The notes under the pieces: model-generated
Databases searched by the model: none
What the model saw: only the letters and a program-made list of their open reading frames with translations
Told to the model about the DNA's origin: nothing
NCBI GenBank assembly: GCA_023252195.1
Contig: JAHEXI010000009.1
Location: 94,211-158,210 of the forward strand
Reading direction: 5' to 3'
Source: Pseudonocardiales bacterium
GTDB lineage: Bacteria; Actinomycetota; Actinomycetes; Mycobacteriales; Pseudonocardiaceae
DNA length: 64,000 bases
Shown: positions 53,222-61,360 of the stretch, piece by piece
How positions within the stretch are numbered: position 1 is the first letter of the stretch
Layout of the letters: the number at the start of each line of letters is the position of its first letter
Made by a program: the position numbers and the translations under genes

Positions 53222-53890
53222 TGCCAGCGTGCTCGTCGCCGAGCTGAAGGTGATCTCGCAATGGCGTACGGCTTTCGGCAGCGTTCCCCGGCACCTTTTC
53301 CTTCCCAGTAGGTCGTGGATACCCGATGAGCATGGCGAGATGGTTCCGATCGATCGGGATCAAGATATTGAACGCTGGATGGGGCTGGCGTATTCCGATA
53401 TTTACTTTGTTACCCAGGTCGATGACGGGGGTCACCAGCTGGCCAGATAATGGGAAGGCGTCCAGCAGCTCGTCGATGCCCAGCGTCATGCTCACCATGC
53501 TCGACGCTCTGGATGTGCGAGACGGGATGCGCGTATTGGAGATCGGCACTGGCACCGGCTACAACGCCGCGCTGCTGAGTTCACCGCCTCGGGGTAGACC
53601 GCGTCACCACGGTGGAAGTGGGCCCCGGCGTGGCGGCCACCGCTGCGAGCAGTCTGAAGATCGCGGGTCACCCCGTCACGGTGGTGTGTGGGGACGGGGC
53701 CATGGGGTATGCGCGTGGAGCGCCTTATGACCGGGTGCTGGCCACCTGCGCGGTGATCGGTGAGGTTCCGTATTCGTGGATCGAGCAAACCAGTCCGGGT
53801 GGCCTGGTGGTGGCTCCCTGGGGGACTCCTTACCGGCGCAGCGCTCTGCTGCGGCTGCGGGTCTCAGCGGACGGAACGGCCTGCGGTCGG
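53214..53890 (+). pseudogene. PIMT-like protein methyltransferase with frameshifts
   Basis: The GTG at 53214 overlaps hisS. It reads FGSVPRHLFLPSRSWIPDEH, then a frameshift near 53430, then MLTMLDALDVRDGMRVLEIG with motif I EIGTGTGYNAALL. A second shift near 53590 leads to VTTVEVGPGVAATAASSLKI, APYDRVLATCAVIGEVPYSW and PGGLVVAPWG. It is about 220 residues of an L-isoaspartyl-methyltransferase-like protein resembling the one at 20180. The C-terminus dissolves into Pro/Ser-rich sequence overlapping the acyltransferase gene side. Confidence 0.7.
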
Positions 53891-53994
53891 TTTGTTAAGG
53901 ATGTGCCGAGCAGTCCGGCGAGCACCCCACTGGACGCGACCAACCCGCCCAGCCCGGGCAGTCCGGCGACCCCGGCCCCGGCCGTGCACCGCCA

Positions 53995-55026
53995 TCAACC
54001 CGCAGGCCGCTGCATCGTCCGCCGAAGTTCCCCGCAGTCGCCCACCGGTGCATCGGCGGAGTCGAGTGAATCGCGGGTGCGGCCGTGGTGCTCAACATGC
54101 CGCTGCACCCACGCGTCGATTTCCGACCACGTGGTGTCCAGCCACGTCGACAGCGCGGCTGCCTCGCGCGGGACCGTGACGGCAGGCGCGAGCGCGGTGC
54201 GGATGACCAGCGCGCGGTGCACCGGCAGATGCGACCAAGGCCGGTCCCGTCCGTCTCGGGCGAAGCCCGTGTGCGCGAGTACGAGGACGTCGGCGGTCGG
54301 CGCTCCGGTCAGCGCCGCCAGCACGCCACCGAGGTGCGGTGGCAACGTGTAGGTGCGTTCTCGAGCGCGCTGCGCCGCGTAGGCACTGCGGGCGGTCAGT
54401 GCCGCCACCGCGGCCCGCCACCGTGGCCGGCTGAAATTGCCGCCCTCAGGGAACAGCAGCAGCGCATCGCCAGTGGACATCGAGCCGGCGAGGGTATGGA
54501 TGCATCCGCGGGCCCGGCGCCGGTTGGGCCCGACGAAACACAGCGGCAGCCGATCGCCGGCGAGGTCGAGGGTGGGTTCCAGCCGCAGCACGCACTTGAG
54601 CACGACGTGCAGCCGCAACTGGTACTGCACCACCAGCAGCCAGGCGATGAACAGCGAGTCCCCGGGCCCGCAGTGCCGCGCGAGTACCACCAGTCCTTGA
54701 GACGTCGAAAGCTGCTCCCTCGTGGCCGACCCGGCCTCTAGCTCCACCCGCACATCGAGGATTCGCCGGACCGTGCGGTACGCCCTGGTCAACACCTCCC
54801 GCAGCAGCAGATTCGGGTCGTCGACCCCGCGCCGTAGGCGATTGAGCGTCGACAGCTCGATGGCGGCGTAGGCCAACACCAGCGCTGTGCTGCGAAACGC
54901 CCGCGTCGAGCCGGTACCCGCTGACGCGATCGCGGCGACGAGGAGCAGCAACGGCGCGGTGATCAGGAGCAGGACCTCCAGCATGGCCACCGCCGGCACC
55001 GTCAGCGCCCGGCGTAGCCCGGTCAT
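53995..55026 (-). CDS. 1-acyl-glycerol-3-phosphate acyltransferase-like (PlsC) membrane protein
   Basis: 343 residues. An N-terminal hydrophobic segment (AMLEVLLLITAPLLLLVAAIASA) precedes the acyltransferase domain: ARHCGPGDS (HxxxxD, catalytic), LPLCFVGPNRRRARG and LLLFPEGGNFS (FPEGxxS substrate motif). It transfers acyl groups onto glycerophosphate or a related acceptor at the membrane. The C-terminal ~100 residues are extra compared with short PlsC. Its start overlaps the patatin gene stop by 4 bases, so both work in lipid turnover. Confidence 0.82.
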   Translation of the reverse strand: MTGLRRALTVPAVAMLEVLLLITAPLLLLVAAIASAGTGSTRAFRSTALVLAYAAIELSTLNRLRRGVDDPNLLLREVLTRAYRTVRRILDVRVELEAGSATREQLSTSQGLVVLARHCGPGDSLFIAWLLVVQYQLRLHVVLKCVLRLEPTLDLAGDRLPLCFVGPNRRRARGCIHTLAGSMSTGDALLLFPEGGNFSRPRWRAAVAALTARSAYAAQRARERTYTLPPHLGGVLAALTGAPTADVLVLAHTGFARDGRDRPWSHLPVHRALVIRTALAPAVTVPREAAALSTWLDTTWSEIDAWVQRHVEHHGRTRDSLDSADAPVGDCGELRRTMQRPAG

Positions 55027-55850
55027 GTCAGCGCCGCCAAGTAGTCGCGGGTGGCCTCATAGGCGCGTTGGACGCTCCACTCGATCCGCCGACGGTCGCG
55101 GTAGCGCAGGTTCGACCACGTCGCCGCCGGACGCTGCGGAAGGCCCGTCGGCAACACGTGAACGGTCACGCCATCGGGGACATCGCTGAGGTCGGTGTGG
55201 AACCGGTGCCGCCGCGCGATCTCGAAGGCCACGAATGCCACCTCCCACGGGAAGCGGGGCACCGTCAGCGCCTCTTCGACACGCCCGACGTGCAGCACCC
55301 ACACCGTGTCGGCGCCTGCCTGGACGGCCCGCGCCAAGGGGATGCTGTTGACCAGGCCGCCGTCGAAGAAGTGCTCGCCGGCGATGCACACCGGCGGGAA
55401 GACGCCCGGCAGCGCGCAGGATGCGAGCACTGCGTCGATCAGGTCGCCGCAGGAGAACCAGTGCTCCCGGGCGCCTTCGATGCTCGCCGCCACGCAGTGG
55501 AAAGGCACCAGGAGTTCTTCGAAGGTGTGCACCGGAAAGCGCTCGTGCAGCAGCCGGCGCAGGTCCTCGCCGTCGTGCAGGGACGTGCCACTGCGCACGA
55601 TCTCTACTAGCCGGCCGAGCAGTGAACCGCCGAGCACGCCATCGGCTGCGAGCTCTCCCCACATCGCTACCAAATTCTGCGCGCCATCCGGAGTGGGGTC
55701 CGCGGCGAGAGCCGCGCCGTTGATCGCCCCGATGGAGGTGCCGCAGATGAGATCTGGTACCATCCCGGCTTCGAGCAACGCTCCGGCCATGCCCGCCTCG
55801 GCCGCGCCCAGCACACCCCCACCGCCGAAGACGAACGCGCTACCAGCCAT
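55023..55850 (-). CDS. Patatin-like phospholipase (RssA type)
   Basis: 275 residues from the ATG at 55850 (MAGSAFVFGGGG; an upstream ATG at 55883 is weaker). Oxyanion loop FGGGGVLGAAEAGM, nucleophile LICGTSIGAINGAAL (GxSxG) and catalytic FFDGGLVNS (DGG/DGA). Ser-Asp dyad lipase that cleaves acyl esters. It is coupled to the PlsC gene, which suggests acyl-chain remodelling of phospholipids. A dispersed repeat follows upstream. Confidence 0.88.
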   Translation of the reverse strand: MAGSAFVFGGGGVLGAAEAGMAGALLEAGMVPDLICGTSIGAINGAALAADPTPDGAQNLVAMWGELAADGVLGGSLLGRLVEIVRSGTSLHDGEDLRRLLHERFPVHTFEELLVPFHCVAASIEGAREHWFSCGDLIDAVLASCALPGVFPPVCIAGEHFFDGGLVNSIPLARAVQAGADTVWVLHVGRVEEALTVPRFPWEVAFVAFEIARRHRFHTDLSDVPDGVTVHVLPTGLPQRPAATWSNLRYRDRRRIEWSVQRAYEATRDYLAALT

Positions 55851-55878
55851 ACCACCCGTATACCCGCTCTTCCTGACC

Positions 55879-55944
55879 GCCATCTGGAGCCGAATAGCTG
55901 TTTCATGCCCTCACGGGGCGCCATGAGGAGCCGAATAGCGGTTG
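55879..55944. repeat. Direct copies of the GGAGCCGAATAGC repeat
   Basis: GCCATCTGGAGCCGAATAGC at 55879-55898 and CCATGAGGAGCCGAATAGC at 55921-55939 are two same-direction copies of the dispersed repeat also found at 903 and 8304. The second copy supplies the last codons of CbiM. Confidence 0.7.
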
Positions 55945-56591
55945 CCGCCCACACGGGCTACCTGGACTAGGTCGGCTCGGACCGCGAGCAAGCCGCGCAC
56001 GACTAGCGCGGTGACCAGCCCCTCTAATACCGCGACTAGCGCGTATACCCCCATGGTCGAGATTGCGACGGTGCGCAGCGGCACCCCGGCAGCACCGCCC
56101 AGGGCGTACTCCGCGGTGAACAGCGCGGCCGCCGCCAGCACCGACACCACGGCGGCGATCCCGGCGGCCACCGACGTTCCGGTAGGCCGCCGGGGCAGCA
56201 CCTTGCGCAGCCCGAGCAGCACCGGGTAGCCGACCGCGGCCGGTACCAATGCCAGGTTCACCACATTGATCCCGAGCGTCGACAGGCCGCCATCGCCGAG
56301 GAACAAGGCTTGGACGACGGTGACCACAGTGATCACCACCGGTCCCAGCCACGGTCCTAGCAGCGCCACGGCCAGCGTGCCGCCAAGCAGGTGGCCCTCG
56401 GTGCCCACCGCAACCGGGATGATCGGGGCCCCTAGCACGAGGAAGAACGCGGCGGCGAGGCCAGCCAGCGGCAGCTGCCGCTGCGTGACGTCAAGTCCGG
56501 CGCGGCGCACACACAGCGCAAGCCCGGCAACGGCCACCACAGCGCCGGCGACCGTGACCGCAGGGGAGACAAAACCATCAGGAATGTGCAC
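55911..56591 (-). CDS. cbiM: CbiM, substrate-binding subunit of an ECF cobalt/nickel importer, C-terminus in a repeat
   Basis: 226 residues. It begins MHIPDGFVSPAVTVAGAVVA, whose His2 is the metal ligand. Then PVAVGTEGHLLGGTLAVALLG, LFLGDGGLSTLGINVVNLAL and SVLAAAALFTAEYALGG, all CbiM/NikM motifs, with six to seven spans. The last ten residues (NRYSAPHGAP) are encoded by the dispersed repeat, so the natural 3' end has been cut. CbiN, CbiQ and CbiO, which should follow, are absent, and the patatin gene comes instead. It is under a cobalamin riboswitch, so the transported metal is cobalt. Import is doubtful unless the partners are elsewhere. Confidence 0.85.
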   Translation of the reverse strand: MHIPDGFVSPAVTVAGAVVAVAGLALCVRRAGLDVTQRQLPLAGLAAAFFLVLGAPIIPVAVGTEGHLLGGTLAVALLGPWLGPVVITVVTVVQALFLGDGGLSTLGINVVNLALVPAAVGYPVLLGLRKVLPRRPTGTSVAAGIAAVVSVLAAAALFTAEYALGGAAGVPLRTVAISTMGVYALVAVLEGLVTALVVRGLLAVRADLVQVARVGGNRYSAPHGAP

Positions 56592-56640
56592 GCCGAACTC
56601 CTTCGGGATGACGCGTCCCTACATTGCTGAGCTGGGCAAC

Positions 56641-56750
56641 GGCCGAAGATCTGGCTCCCGGGCGGCAACCCGCCCGATCACAGTGGCGCGACCGCGCCGG
56701 ATTCTCACCGGCTTCCTCGCACCGTTGCTCCTCGCAGCGTAGCTGCTGGG
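56641..56750 (-). promoter_or_regulatory. Cobalamin riboswitch upstream of cbiM
   Basis: On the minus strand the leader contains GAGGAAGCCGGTGAGAATCC, then GGCGCGGTCGCGCCACTGTG, and later GGGAGCCAGA. These are the conserved AGGGAA(T)CCGGTG-AAUCCGG stem, the GCCACTGT box and the B12 box region of the cobalamin aptamer. It lies 50 bases before the cbiM start and after the ECF sigma stop. It should shut off cbiM when adenosylcobalamin is plentiful. Confidence 0.88.
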
Positions 56751-56767
56751 GCCACAATCCCGAGGAC

Positions 56768-57349
56768 TTAGCGGCCGGTGACGGTTCGGTCGGGCAGCTC
56801 GGGGGCGTTCAGCGCGCGGACCAGGTCCTCGCGCGCCCGGGCCACCCGGGAGCGGATGGTGCCGACGGGACATCCGCACACCTCGGCGGCGGCCGCGTAG
56901 CCCAAACCCAGCACCTGGGTGAGCACGAAGGCGTCCCGGCGGTCGGTTTCCAGATCGGCCACCAGCTCGCGCAGCAGGACGCTTTCCTCGAACTCGGACC
57001 GCCGGTGTGCCGGACTCGCGGCCGCGATGGTGTCCCAGTCTTCGACTGCGGTGGTGCGCGGCCGCGCCATGGTGCGCCGGACCTGATCGGCGGCTACCCG
57101 CCGAGCGATGGAAAGCAGCCAGGTGCGGGCCGAAGAACGGCCGGCAAAGCCCGGCAGCGCCCGCAGCGCCCGCAGGTAGGTCTCCTGGGTGAGGTCCTCA
57201 GCCTCGTCCCGCACGCAAAGGTGGCATACGAAGCGGTACACGTCACGCTGAGTGGCGCGGATGAACGCCGCCAGCGCCGTACGATCCCCCGCACCAGCCG
57301 CAAGAGCGAGCTCGGTGGTATGCGCCTCATCAGATCGGGGGTCACCCAT
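56768..57349 (-). CDS. ECF RNA polymerase sigma factor (SigC-like)
   Basis: 193 residues. Sigma region 2: TQRDVYRFVCHLCVRDEAEDLTQETYLRAL (DAEDLxQExFL type). Region 4: AFVLTQVLGLGYAAAAEVCGCPVGTIRSRVARARE. Length and sequence resemble mycobacterial SigC, which has no cognate anti-sigma gene beside it. No anti-sigma gene is next to this one either; the nearest zinc-finger anti-sigma-like module is the fused protein at 51028. A DtxR-like motif abuts its start. Confidence 0.85.
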   Translation of the reverse strand: MGDPRSDEAHTTELALAAGAGDRTALAAFIRATQRDVYRFVCHLCVRDEAEDLTQETYLRALRALPGFAGRSSARTWLLSIARRVAADQVRRTMARPRTTAVEDWDTIAAASPAHRRSEFEESVLLRELVADLETDRRDAFVLTQVLGLGYAAAAEVCGCPVGTIRSRVARAREDLVRALNAPELPDRTVTGR

Positions 57350-57351
57350 AT

Positions 57352-57372
57352 AGGACAGGCTAACTAAAAGTC
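57352..57372. promoter_or_regulatory. Motif before the sigma gene shared with the ZIP gene upstream region
   Basis: TAGGACAGGCTAACTAAAAG at 57353-57372 closely matches TAGGACTGCCTAACAAAAG at 7201-7219. Read on the minus strand it gives TTAGTTAGCCTGTCCTA, similar to a DtxR/IdeR box, and it abuts the annotated start. This may mean the sigma gene is leaderless or starts further in. Confidence 0.35.
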
Positions 57373-57441
57373 GCCGGGAACCCTAGGAGTCCTACGGGCG
57401 CCCACCTGGTGACCTGGACTGCACGTACGGACCGCCGAATG

Positions 57442-57481
57442 CCACGGCCCCGGCAGGAAGGGGAGACTGCCGGGGTCGTGG
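57442..57481. terminator. Strong hairpin downstream of the NicO gene
   Basis: CCACGGCCCCGGCAG (57442-57456) pairs with CTGCCGGGGTCGTGG (57467-57481) with one G-T pair, 10-base loop. It lies 63 bases past the NicO stop on the minus strand and before the sigma gene's upstream motif. There is no T-run, as is usual for actinobacterial terminators. Confidence 0.75.
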
Positions 57482-57544
57482 GATACGCCCGCTTGACTGG
57501 TGAGCGGGCGAGTCTGGCTCAGCCGGGTGGTTGCGGCCCTGGGG

Positions 57545-58693
57545 TTACTCCGCTGTGCCTGGGTTGGGTGCCAGCTTGGCTGACCATTTCTCCTCGATCC
57601 GGCCGAACCGCCAGACTGCCAGCGCGGTGAGCCATGAGACGACGAACAAGGCGACGATGCCGTAGCCGGCGTAGTCCAGCGGGATCGATCCGATCGCCGC
57701 GAGGGGTCCGGAGTCGATGCCAGCCTGGTCGTCGAGTACGCCGATCAGTTCGATGGTGCCGATGATCAGTGCGACGGCCACTGACAGTGCGGTGATGGTG
57801 ATGTTGTAGAAGACCTTGCGGACCGGTTTGGCGAAGGCCCAGCCGTAGGCGGCGTTCATGAAGACGCCGTCGGTGGTGTCCATCAGGCACATCCCGGCGG
57901 CGAAGAGGATCGGCAGGATCAGTATTGCGTAGAAGGGCAGGCTGAACGCCGCCGCCCCACCGGCCAGGACCAGGAGGCCGACCTCGGTTGCGGTGTCGAA
58001 GCCCAGCCCGAATAGCACGCCGATCGGGTAGATGTGCCAGGGCTTGCGGACCGACTTGGTCATGCCGCCGAGGATGCGGTTCATGAAGCCGCGCTTGTTG
58101 AGCTGGTCCTCCAGTTCCTGCTCGTTGTAAGTGCCGTGGCGCATCTTGGCGAAGACCTTGATGATGCCGATCAGGACGACGAGGTTGAGGATCCCCAGGA
58201 TCCACAGGAACACGCCCGACACCGAGGCGCCGATGACGCCGGTGACCGAGTGTAGCTCGGATGTGTCGTTCTCCACTTGGCCGGCGAGGGCCTTCACCCC
58301 GACCGAGAGCAGGAAGGCCAACCCGAAGACGATCGTGGAGTGCCCCAGAGAGAACCAGAAGCCCACCGACAGCGGCTTGCGCGTGTTGCCGGTCTCCGCG
58401 TTGTCGGCCATCAGCTTGCGGGTGGTGTTGTCGACCGCGGCGATGTGGTCGGCGTCGAAGGCGTGCCGGAGCCCGAAGGTGTAGGCCAGAACGCCGACTC
58501 CGACGCCGTAGATGCCGGTGGCACCGAGGTTGTAGCCCCGCGGCACGACGAACGCGAGCAGCACCCCGAAGCCGATCAGGTGGAGAAAGACGATAAATCC
58601 GTACATCCCGCCGATGGAGATCCGGTCTTCTCGGTTGAGGCTGGCCCGGAAGCGGGCGAATCCGGAACCGGAAACAGCCGGGGCTGGAGCGTT
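57545..58693 (-). CDS. NicO/HoxN (NiCoT) nickel/cobalt permease
   Basis: 382 residues from the ATG at 58693 (an in-frame ATG at 58708 is also possible). Eight spans. Signature motifs: LRHAFDADHIAAVDN (span II, RHAxDADHI), FSLGHSTIVF (LGHSTVV), GFDTATEVGLL (LGxDTATE) and GMCLMDTTDGVFM. These define high-affinity NiCoT importers. The long cytoplasmic loop with EQELEDQLNKRGFMNRIL is typical. It shares an upstream motif with the divergent Nur gene, so the permease is probably nickel-repressed. Confidence 0.92.
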   Translation of the reverse strand, partial: NAPAPAVSGSGFARFRASLNREDRISIGGMYGFIVFLHLIGFGVLLAFVVPRGYNLGATGIYGVGVGVLAYTFGLRHAFDADHIAAVDNTTRKLMADNAETGNTRKPLSVGFWFSLGHSTIVFGLAFLLSVGVKALAGQVENDTSELHSVTGVIGASVSGVFLWILGILNLVVLIGIIKVFAKMRHGTYNEQELEDQLNKRGFMNRILGGMTKSVRKPWHIYPIGVLFGLGFDTATEVGLLVLAGGAAAFSLPFYAILILPILFAAGMCLMDTTDGVFMNAAYGWAFAKPVRKVFYNITITALSVAVALIIGTIELIGVLDDQAGIDSGPLAAIGSIPLDYAGYGIVALFVVSWLTALAVWRFGRIEEKWSAKLAPNPGTAE

Positions 58694-58762
58694 CATGAGC
58701 TCCCTCACGTCGTCACGTCACTCTGAGGAGCAACCATCGTCAGTCTTTCGAGTGACTATAGA

Positions 58763-58967
58763 TACCATTAGATGGCATGTGCAAGAGAGAGGTGACAACT
58801 TCCGCCACATCCTGCGAGGAGGGGCGGCACGGCCGTCACTACCGATGGACAGCGTCACAGGGGCGCGATGTGGGCATCGCGCCCCTTCATCTAGGCCCCG
58901 GCTGGCCCCGGCGTGGGAGCACAGAGCATTGGCTGTCGCGATCTTGGTGCAGTAGCCTCTAATGGTA
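58763..58967. promoter_or_regulatory. Inverted TACCATTAGA elements in the NicO-Nur intergenic region
   Basis: TACCATTAGATGG at 58763-58775 and CCTCTAATGGTA at 58956-58967 (reverse complement TACCATTAGAGG) lie one towards each gene of the divergent NicO/Nur pair. They may be operators of one regulator. Neither matches the TTGCAA-N5-TTGCAA Nur box. The 375-base gap holds no gene. Confidence 0.45.
58860..58885. terminator. Perfect GC hairpin in the NicO-Nur gap
   Basis: GGGGCGCGATG and CATCGCGCCCC pair over 11 bases around TGGG, followed by TTCATCT on the plus strand. It may be an intrinsic terminator, a leader attenuator or the end of a small RNA starting near the 58763 element. Confidence 0.55.
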
Positions 58968-59068
58968 ATACCTAGTGGCAAGCAACAGCTACCCGGTGGG
59001 GGCGATTGGCCTGAGAAACTACGCAGAGTGTTTTTCACCCAGGCGCAAGCCGCGGTATTGGAAAGGGG

Positions 59069-59539
59069 GTGCTGGTGGACCGGGCGTTCGTTACACCGAC
59101 GCCGCTGGACGGTCACGCGCTGACGCAGCTGCGCAGCCATGGCCTTCGGTGTACTCCCGGACGCATCGCCATCTTGCAGGTGCTGCTGACCTGCGCCCCC
59201 GGGCATGTGACCGTCGACGAGATTCACCAGCGGGTCATCGCGTTGGGCTGGCCTACCGACAACACTGCGGTGCGTCGGACCCTGCACGTATTCACCAGCG
59301 CCGGGTTGACGCACACCTTGGCCGTTCCCGGGCCGGTGGCGTACGGCCTGGCCAACCCACCGCATCACCACGTCCTGTGTAGCACCTGCGGCGCTCCCAC
59401 CGACGTCCCCGCCGCAGCATTAACCGCCACGCTCACCACAGTGCAAGCCGCAACCGGCTACCAACTCACCCGCAGCGGCCTGACCCTCCCCGGCCGCTGC
59501 CCCGGCTGCCAAGAGAGTCCGCCTGCCGCCCGACACTAG
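59069..59539 (+). CDS. nur: Nur, Fur-family nickel uptake regulator
   Basis: 156 residues (GTG 59069; GTG 59075 has better ribosome-site spacing). Fur fold: LRSHGLRCTPGRIAILQVLL, HVTVDEIHQRVIAL, and winged helix TAVRRTLHVFTSAGLTHTL. Metal motifs: HHHVLCSTCG (His-rich plus CxxC) and the C-terminal GRCPGCQ. Nur assignment, rather than Fur or Zur, rests on context: divergent NicO permease, SOD downstream, and at least two near-perfect Nur boxes. In Streptomyces, Ni-bound Nur represses nickel import and Fe-SOD. Confidence 0.8.
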   Translation: MLVDRAFVTPTPLDGHALTQLRSHGLRCTPGRIAILQVLLTCAPGHVTVDEIHQRVIALGWPTDNTAVRRTLHVFTSAGLTHTLAVPGPVAYGLANPPHHHVLCSTCGAPTDVPAAALTATLTTVQAATGYQLTRSGLTLPGRCPGCQESPPAARH

Positions 59540-59662
59540 CGGGGCCCACGGCACCCTGGCCACTCCTTGTCGCGCCTCAAGGTCCTGATACCCGCATCGG
59601 CGTTACCCGCGCGGGAGCCGACCGGCTCTTGCGTTCAGGGGGAGCGGCACGTCATGATGCAG

Positions 59663-59679
59663 TTGCAATCATATTGCAA
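59663..59679. promoter_or_regulatory. Nur box (TTGCAA-N5-TTGCAA)
   Basis: TTGCAA TCATA TTGCAA, a perfect match to the S. coelicolor Nur-box rule of two TTGCAA half-sites five bases apart. It sits 16 bases before the start of the MucR-like gene and so probably also controls sodF downstream. Confidence 0.85.
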
Positions 59680-59694
59680 TAGAGGGCGGCGATC

Positions 59695-60381
59695 ATGAAG
59701 ACCACCGCAGGGGCCCCGTTGGGCCGCTCCCGTCAAGGGCACACCCATGACCACCTGTGGTCGCTGCCCGACGGCACCGGCCTGCACGCCCCGTATGGCC
59801 AGTTGGCGATCGAACCTGGCACCGGTCGGGTGTGCTGCCACCTGTGCGGGCGGTGGTATGTCTCGCTGGGTGGTCACCTCCGTAGGCACGGACACACCGC
59901 GGACTCCTACCGGGAAACGATGGGGTTGTGCCGGAGCAGGCCGCTGGTCGCCCAGGCGCTGTCCCGATCGATTGCCGCCCGGCAGAGCGAGGCCTACCGG
60001 CGCTCACCTGAACTACGTGCGTACCTTGCGGTCGGCCAGGAGCTCTGCAAGACCGGTCAGCTGGCCCCGCTGGCCGCTACCGCGCACACCACCAACCCAG
60101 CACCCGAGCTGACGCGGTTGCGTCGCGCGGCGCTCGATGAGGGCCGGGCGACCAGGGCCGCTCGGCGTGATCGGGCGCTGGCTCGCCGCCTGCGCGAGCT
60201 CGGTTTCAACGACCTGCCCAGCTACCTGCGCCACGCCCATTCAACCGGGGCGAGCCTCCGCGGTATCGCGAGGGCGACTGGACTGGGGTGGGCCAGGATG
60301 CGTCGAGAGCTTGACGCGGCAGGCGTCGCGGTACGGCCGGCGAGCCAGTCGGGTTGCGTTCCGGCAGCAATCGCAAGATAG
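59695..60381 (+). CDS. Ros/MucR-type C2H2 zinc-finger protein
   Basis: 228 residues. An N-terminal arm is followed by [20 protein letters not shown] and [13 protein letters not shown]. The arrangement CxxCGRxxxxLxxHLRRHGxTxxxYRExxGL is that of Ros/MucR zinc fingers, known mainly from alphaproteobacteria. The C-terminal part is Arg/Ala-rich with a second helix-turn-helix-like segment ([20 protein letters not shown]). It lies under a Nur box and 39 bases before sodF, so it is likely co-regulated by nickel. The target genes are unknown. Confidence 0.78.
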   Translation: MKTTAGAPLGRSRQGHTHDHLWSLPDGTGLHAPYGQLAIEPGTGRVCCHLCGRWYVSLGGHLRRHGHTADSYRETMGLCRSRPLVAQALSRSIAARQSEAYRRSPELRAYLAVGQELCKTGQLAPLAATAHTTNPAPELTRLRRAALDEGRATRAARRDRALARRLRELGFNDLPSYLRHAHSTGASLRGIARATGLGWARMRRELDAAGVAVRPASQSGCVPAAIAR

Positions 60382-60419
60382 TGGCTACAGCAGCAATAAA
60401 TCATCACAGGAGGTCAAGC

Positions 60420-61031
60420 GTGGCCGACTACACCCTGCCCGACCTGCCCTACGACTACGCCGCCCTGGAGCCACATATCGCCGGGGAGATCATGGAACTG
60501 CACCACTCCAAACACCACGCCACCTACGTCAAGGGCGCCAACACCGCTCTGGAGCAGCTGGCCGACGCGCGGGACTGCGAGGCGCTAGCGACGGTGAACA
60601 TGCTGGAGAAAAACCTGGTGTTCAACCTCGGCGGGCACCTCAACCACTCGGTATTCTGGGCCAACATGTCCCCCGACGGCGGCGACAAACCCGACGGCGA
60701 ACTCGCCGCAGCGATCGACGAGCACTTCGGGTCCTTCGACGGGTTCCGCCGCCACTTCACCGCTAACGCGCTGGGTGTGCAGGGATCCGGATGGTCGATC
60801 CTGGCCTGGGAACCGCTGGGCCAGCGTCTGGTCCTGCAGCAGGTCTATGACCACCAAGCCAACATCACCCCCGCGATGATGCCGCTGCTGCTGCTCGACA
60901 TGTGGGAACACGCCTTCTACCTGCAATACCGCAACGTCAAACCCGACTACGTCGAAGCCTGGTGGAACGTCGTGAACTGGACCGACGCCGCCCGCCGGTT
61001 CGCCCACGCCCGGTCGATCGTCCTGCCCTGA
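60420..61031 (+). CDS. sodF: Fe/Mn-type superoxide dismutase
   Basis: 203 residues from the GTG at 60420, with AGGAGG ~6 bases upstream. Metal ligands: [11 protein letters not shown] (His), GHLNHSVFW (His) and [22 protein letters not shown] (Asp and His). [15 protein letters not shown] matches the Fe/Mn-SOD family, removing superoxide in the cytoplasm. In Streptomyces the Fe-SOD is repressed by nickel through Nur. The Nur box here lies before the MucR-like gene, so sodF is probably the second gene of a Nur-controlled operon. Confidence 0.92.
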   Translation: MADYTLPDLPYDYAALEPHIAGEIMELHHSKHHATYVKGANTALEQLADARDCEALATVNMLEKNLVFNLGGHLNHSVFWANMSPDGGDKPDGELAAAIDEHFGSFDGFRRHFTANALGVQGSGWSILAWEPLGQRLVLQQVYDHQANITPAMMPLLLLDMWEHAFYLQYRNVKPDYVEAWWNVVNWTDAARRFAHARSIVLP

Positions 61032-61058
61032 TCCGCCAGTATCCCGAAAGAGGCGACG

Positions 61059-61358
61059 ATGAGCGTCGAAAGTCCTGACGAGCTGATGCACACGATATTG
61101 CCACCAGCGCTGGAAGTGCTCACCGCCTGGAGCATCGCCGAGACCGAAGCCGACCCCGCGATCTTTCACCACGCCATGAACCGCGCCTTCGGCGACGCCG
61201 GCGGCGCCCAGGACCCGTGGCGCGGCTTCGCCGACCTGATGTTCGGACTGTCCTCGCTGTCCGGCATCCTGCTAGGCGAGCTCGCCGCGGCCACCGGTCG
61301 GTCGCGAGGCGACATCCTGCACGCCGTGCACCTGCGCTATCTCGACACCACCGGGTAG
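61059..61358 (+). CDS. Small hypothetical protein in the nickel operon
   Basis: 99 residues, ATG at 61059. It reads LPPALEVLTAWSIAETEADP, FADLMFGLSSLSGILLGELA and RGDILHAVHLRYLDTTG, all predicted alpha-helical. GAGGCGACG precedes the start. It is 27 bases after sodF and 2 bases before the methyltransferase, so it belongs to the same transcript. No family recognised. Confidence 0.6.
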   Translation: MSVESPDELMHTILPPALEVLTAWSIAETEADPAIFHHAMNRAFGDAGGAQDPWRGFADLMFGLSSLSGILLGELAAATGRSRGDILHAVHLRYLDTTG

Positions 61359-61360
61359 CC

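Noticed and set aside
56641..56750. NiCo or Mg riboswitch before cbiM
   Set aside because: The conserved blocks are those of the cobalamin aptamer (GCCACTGT box and CCGGTGAGAATCCGG stem).
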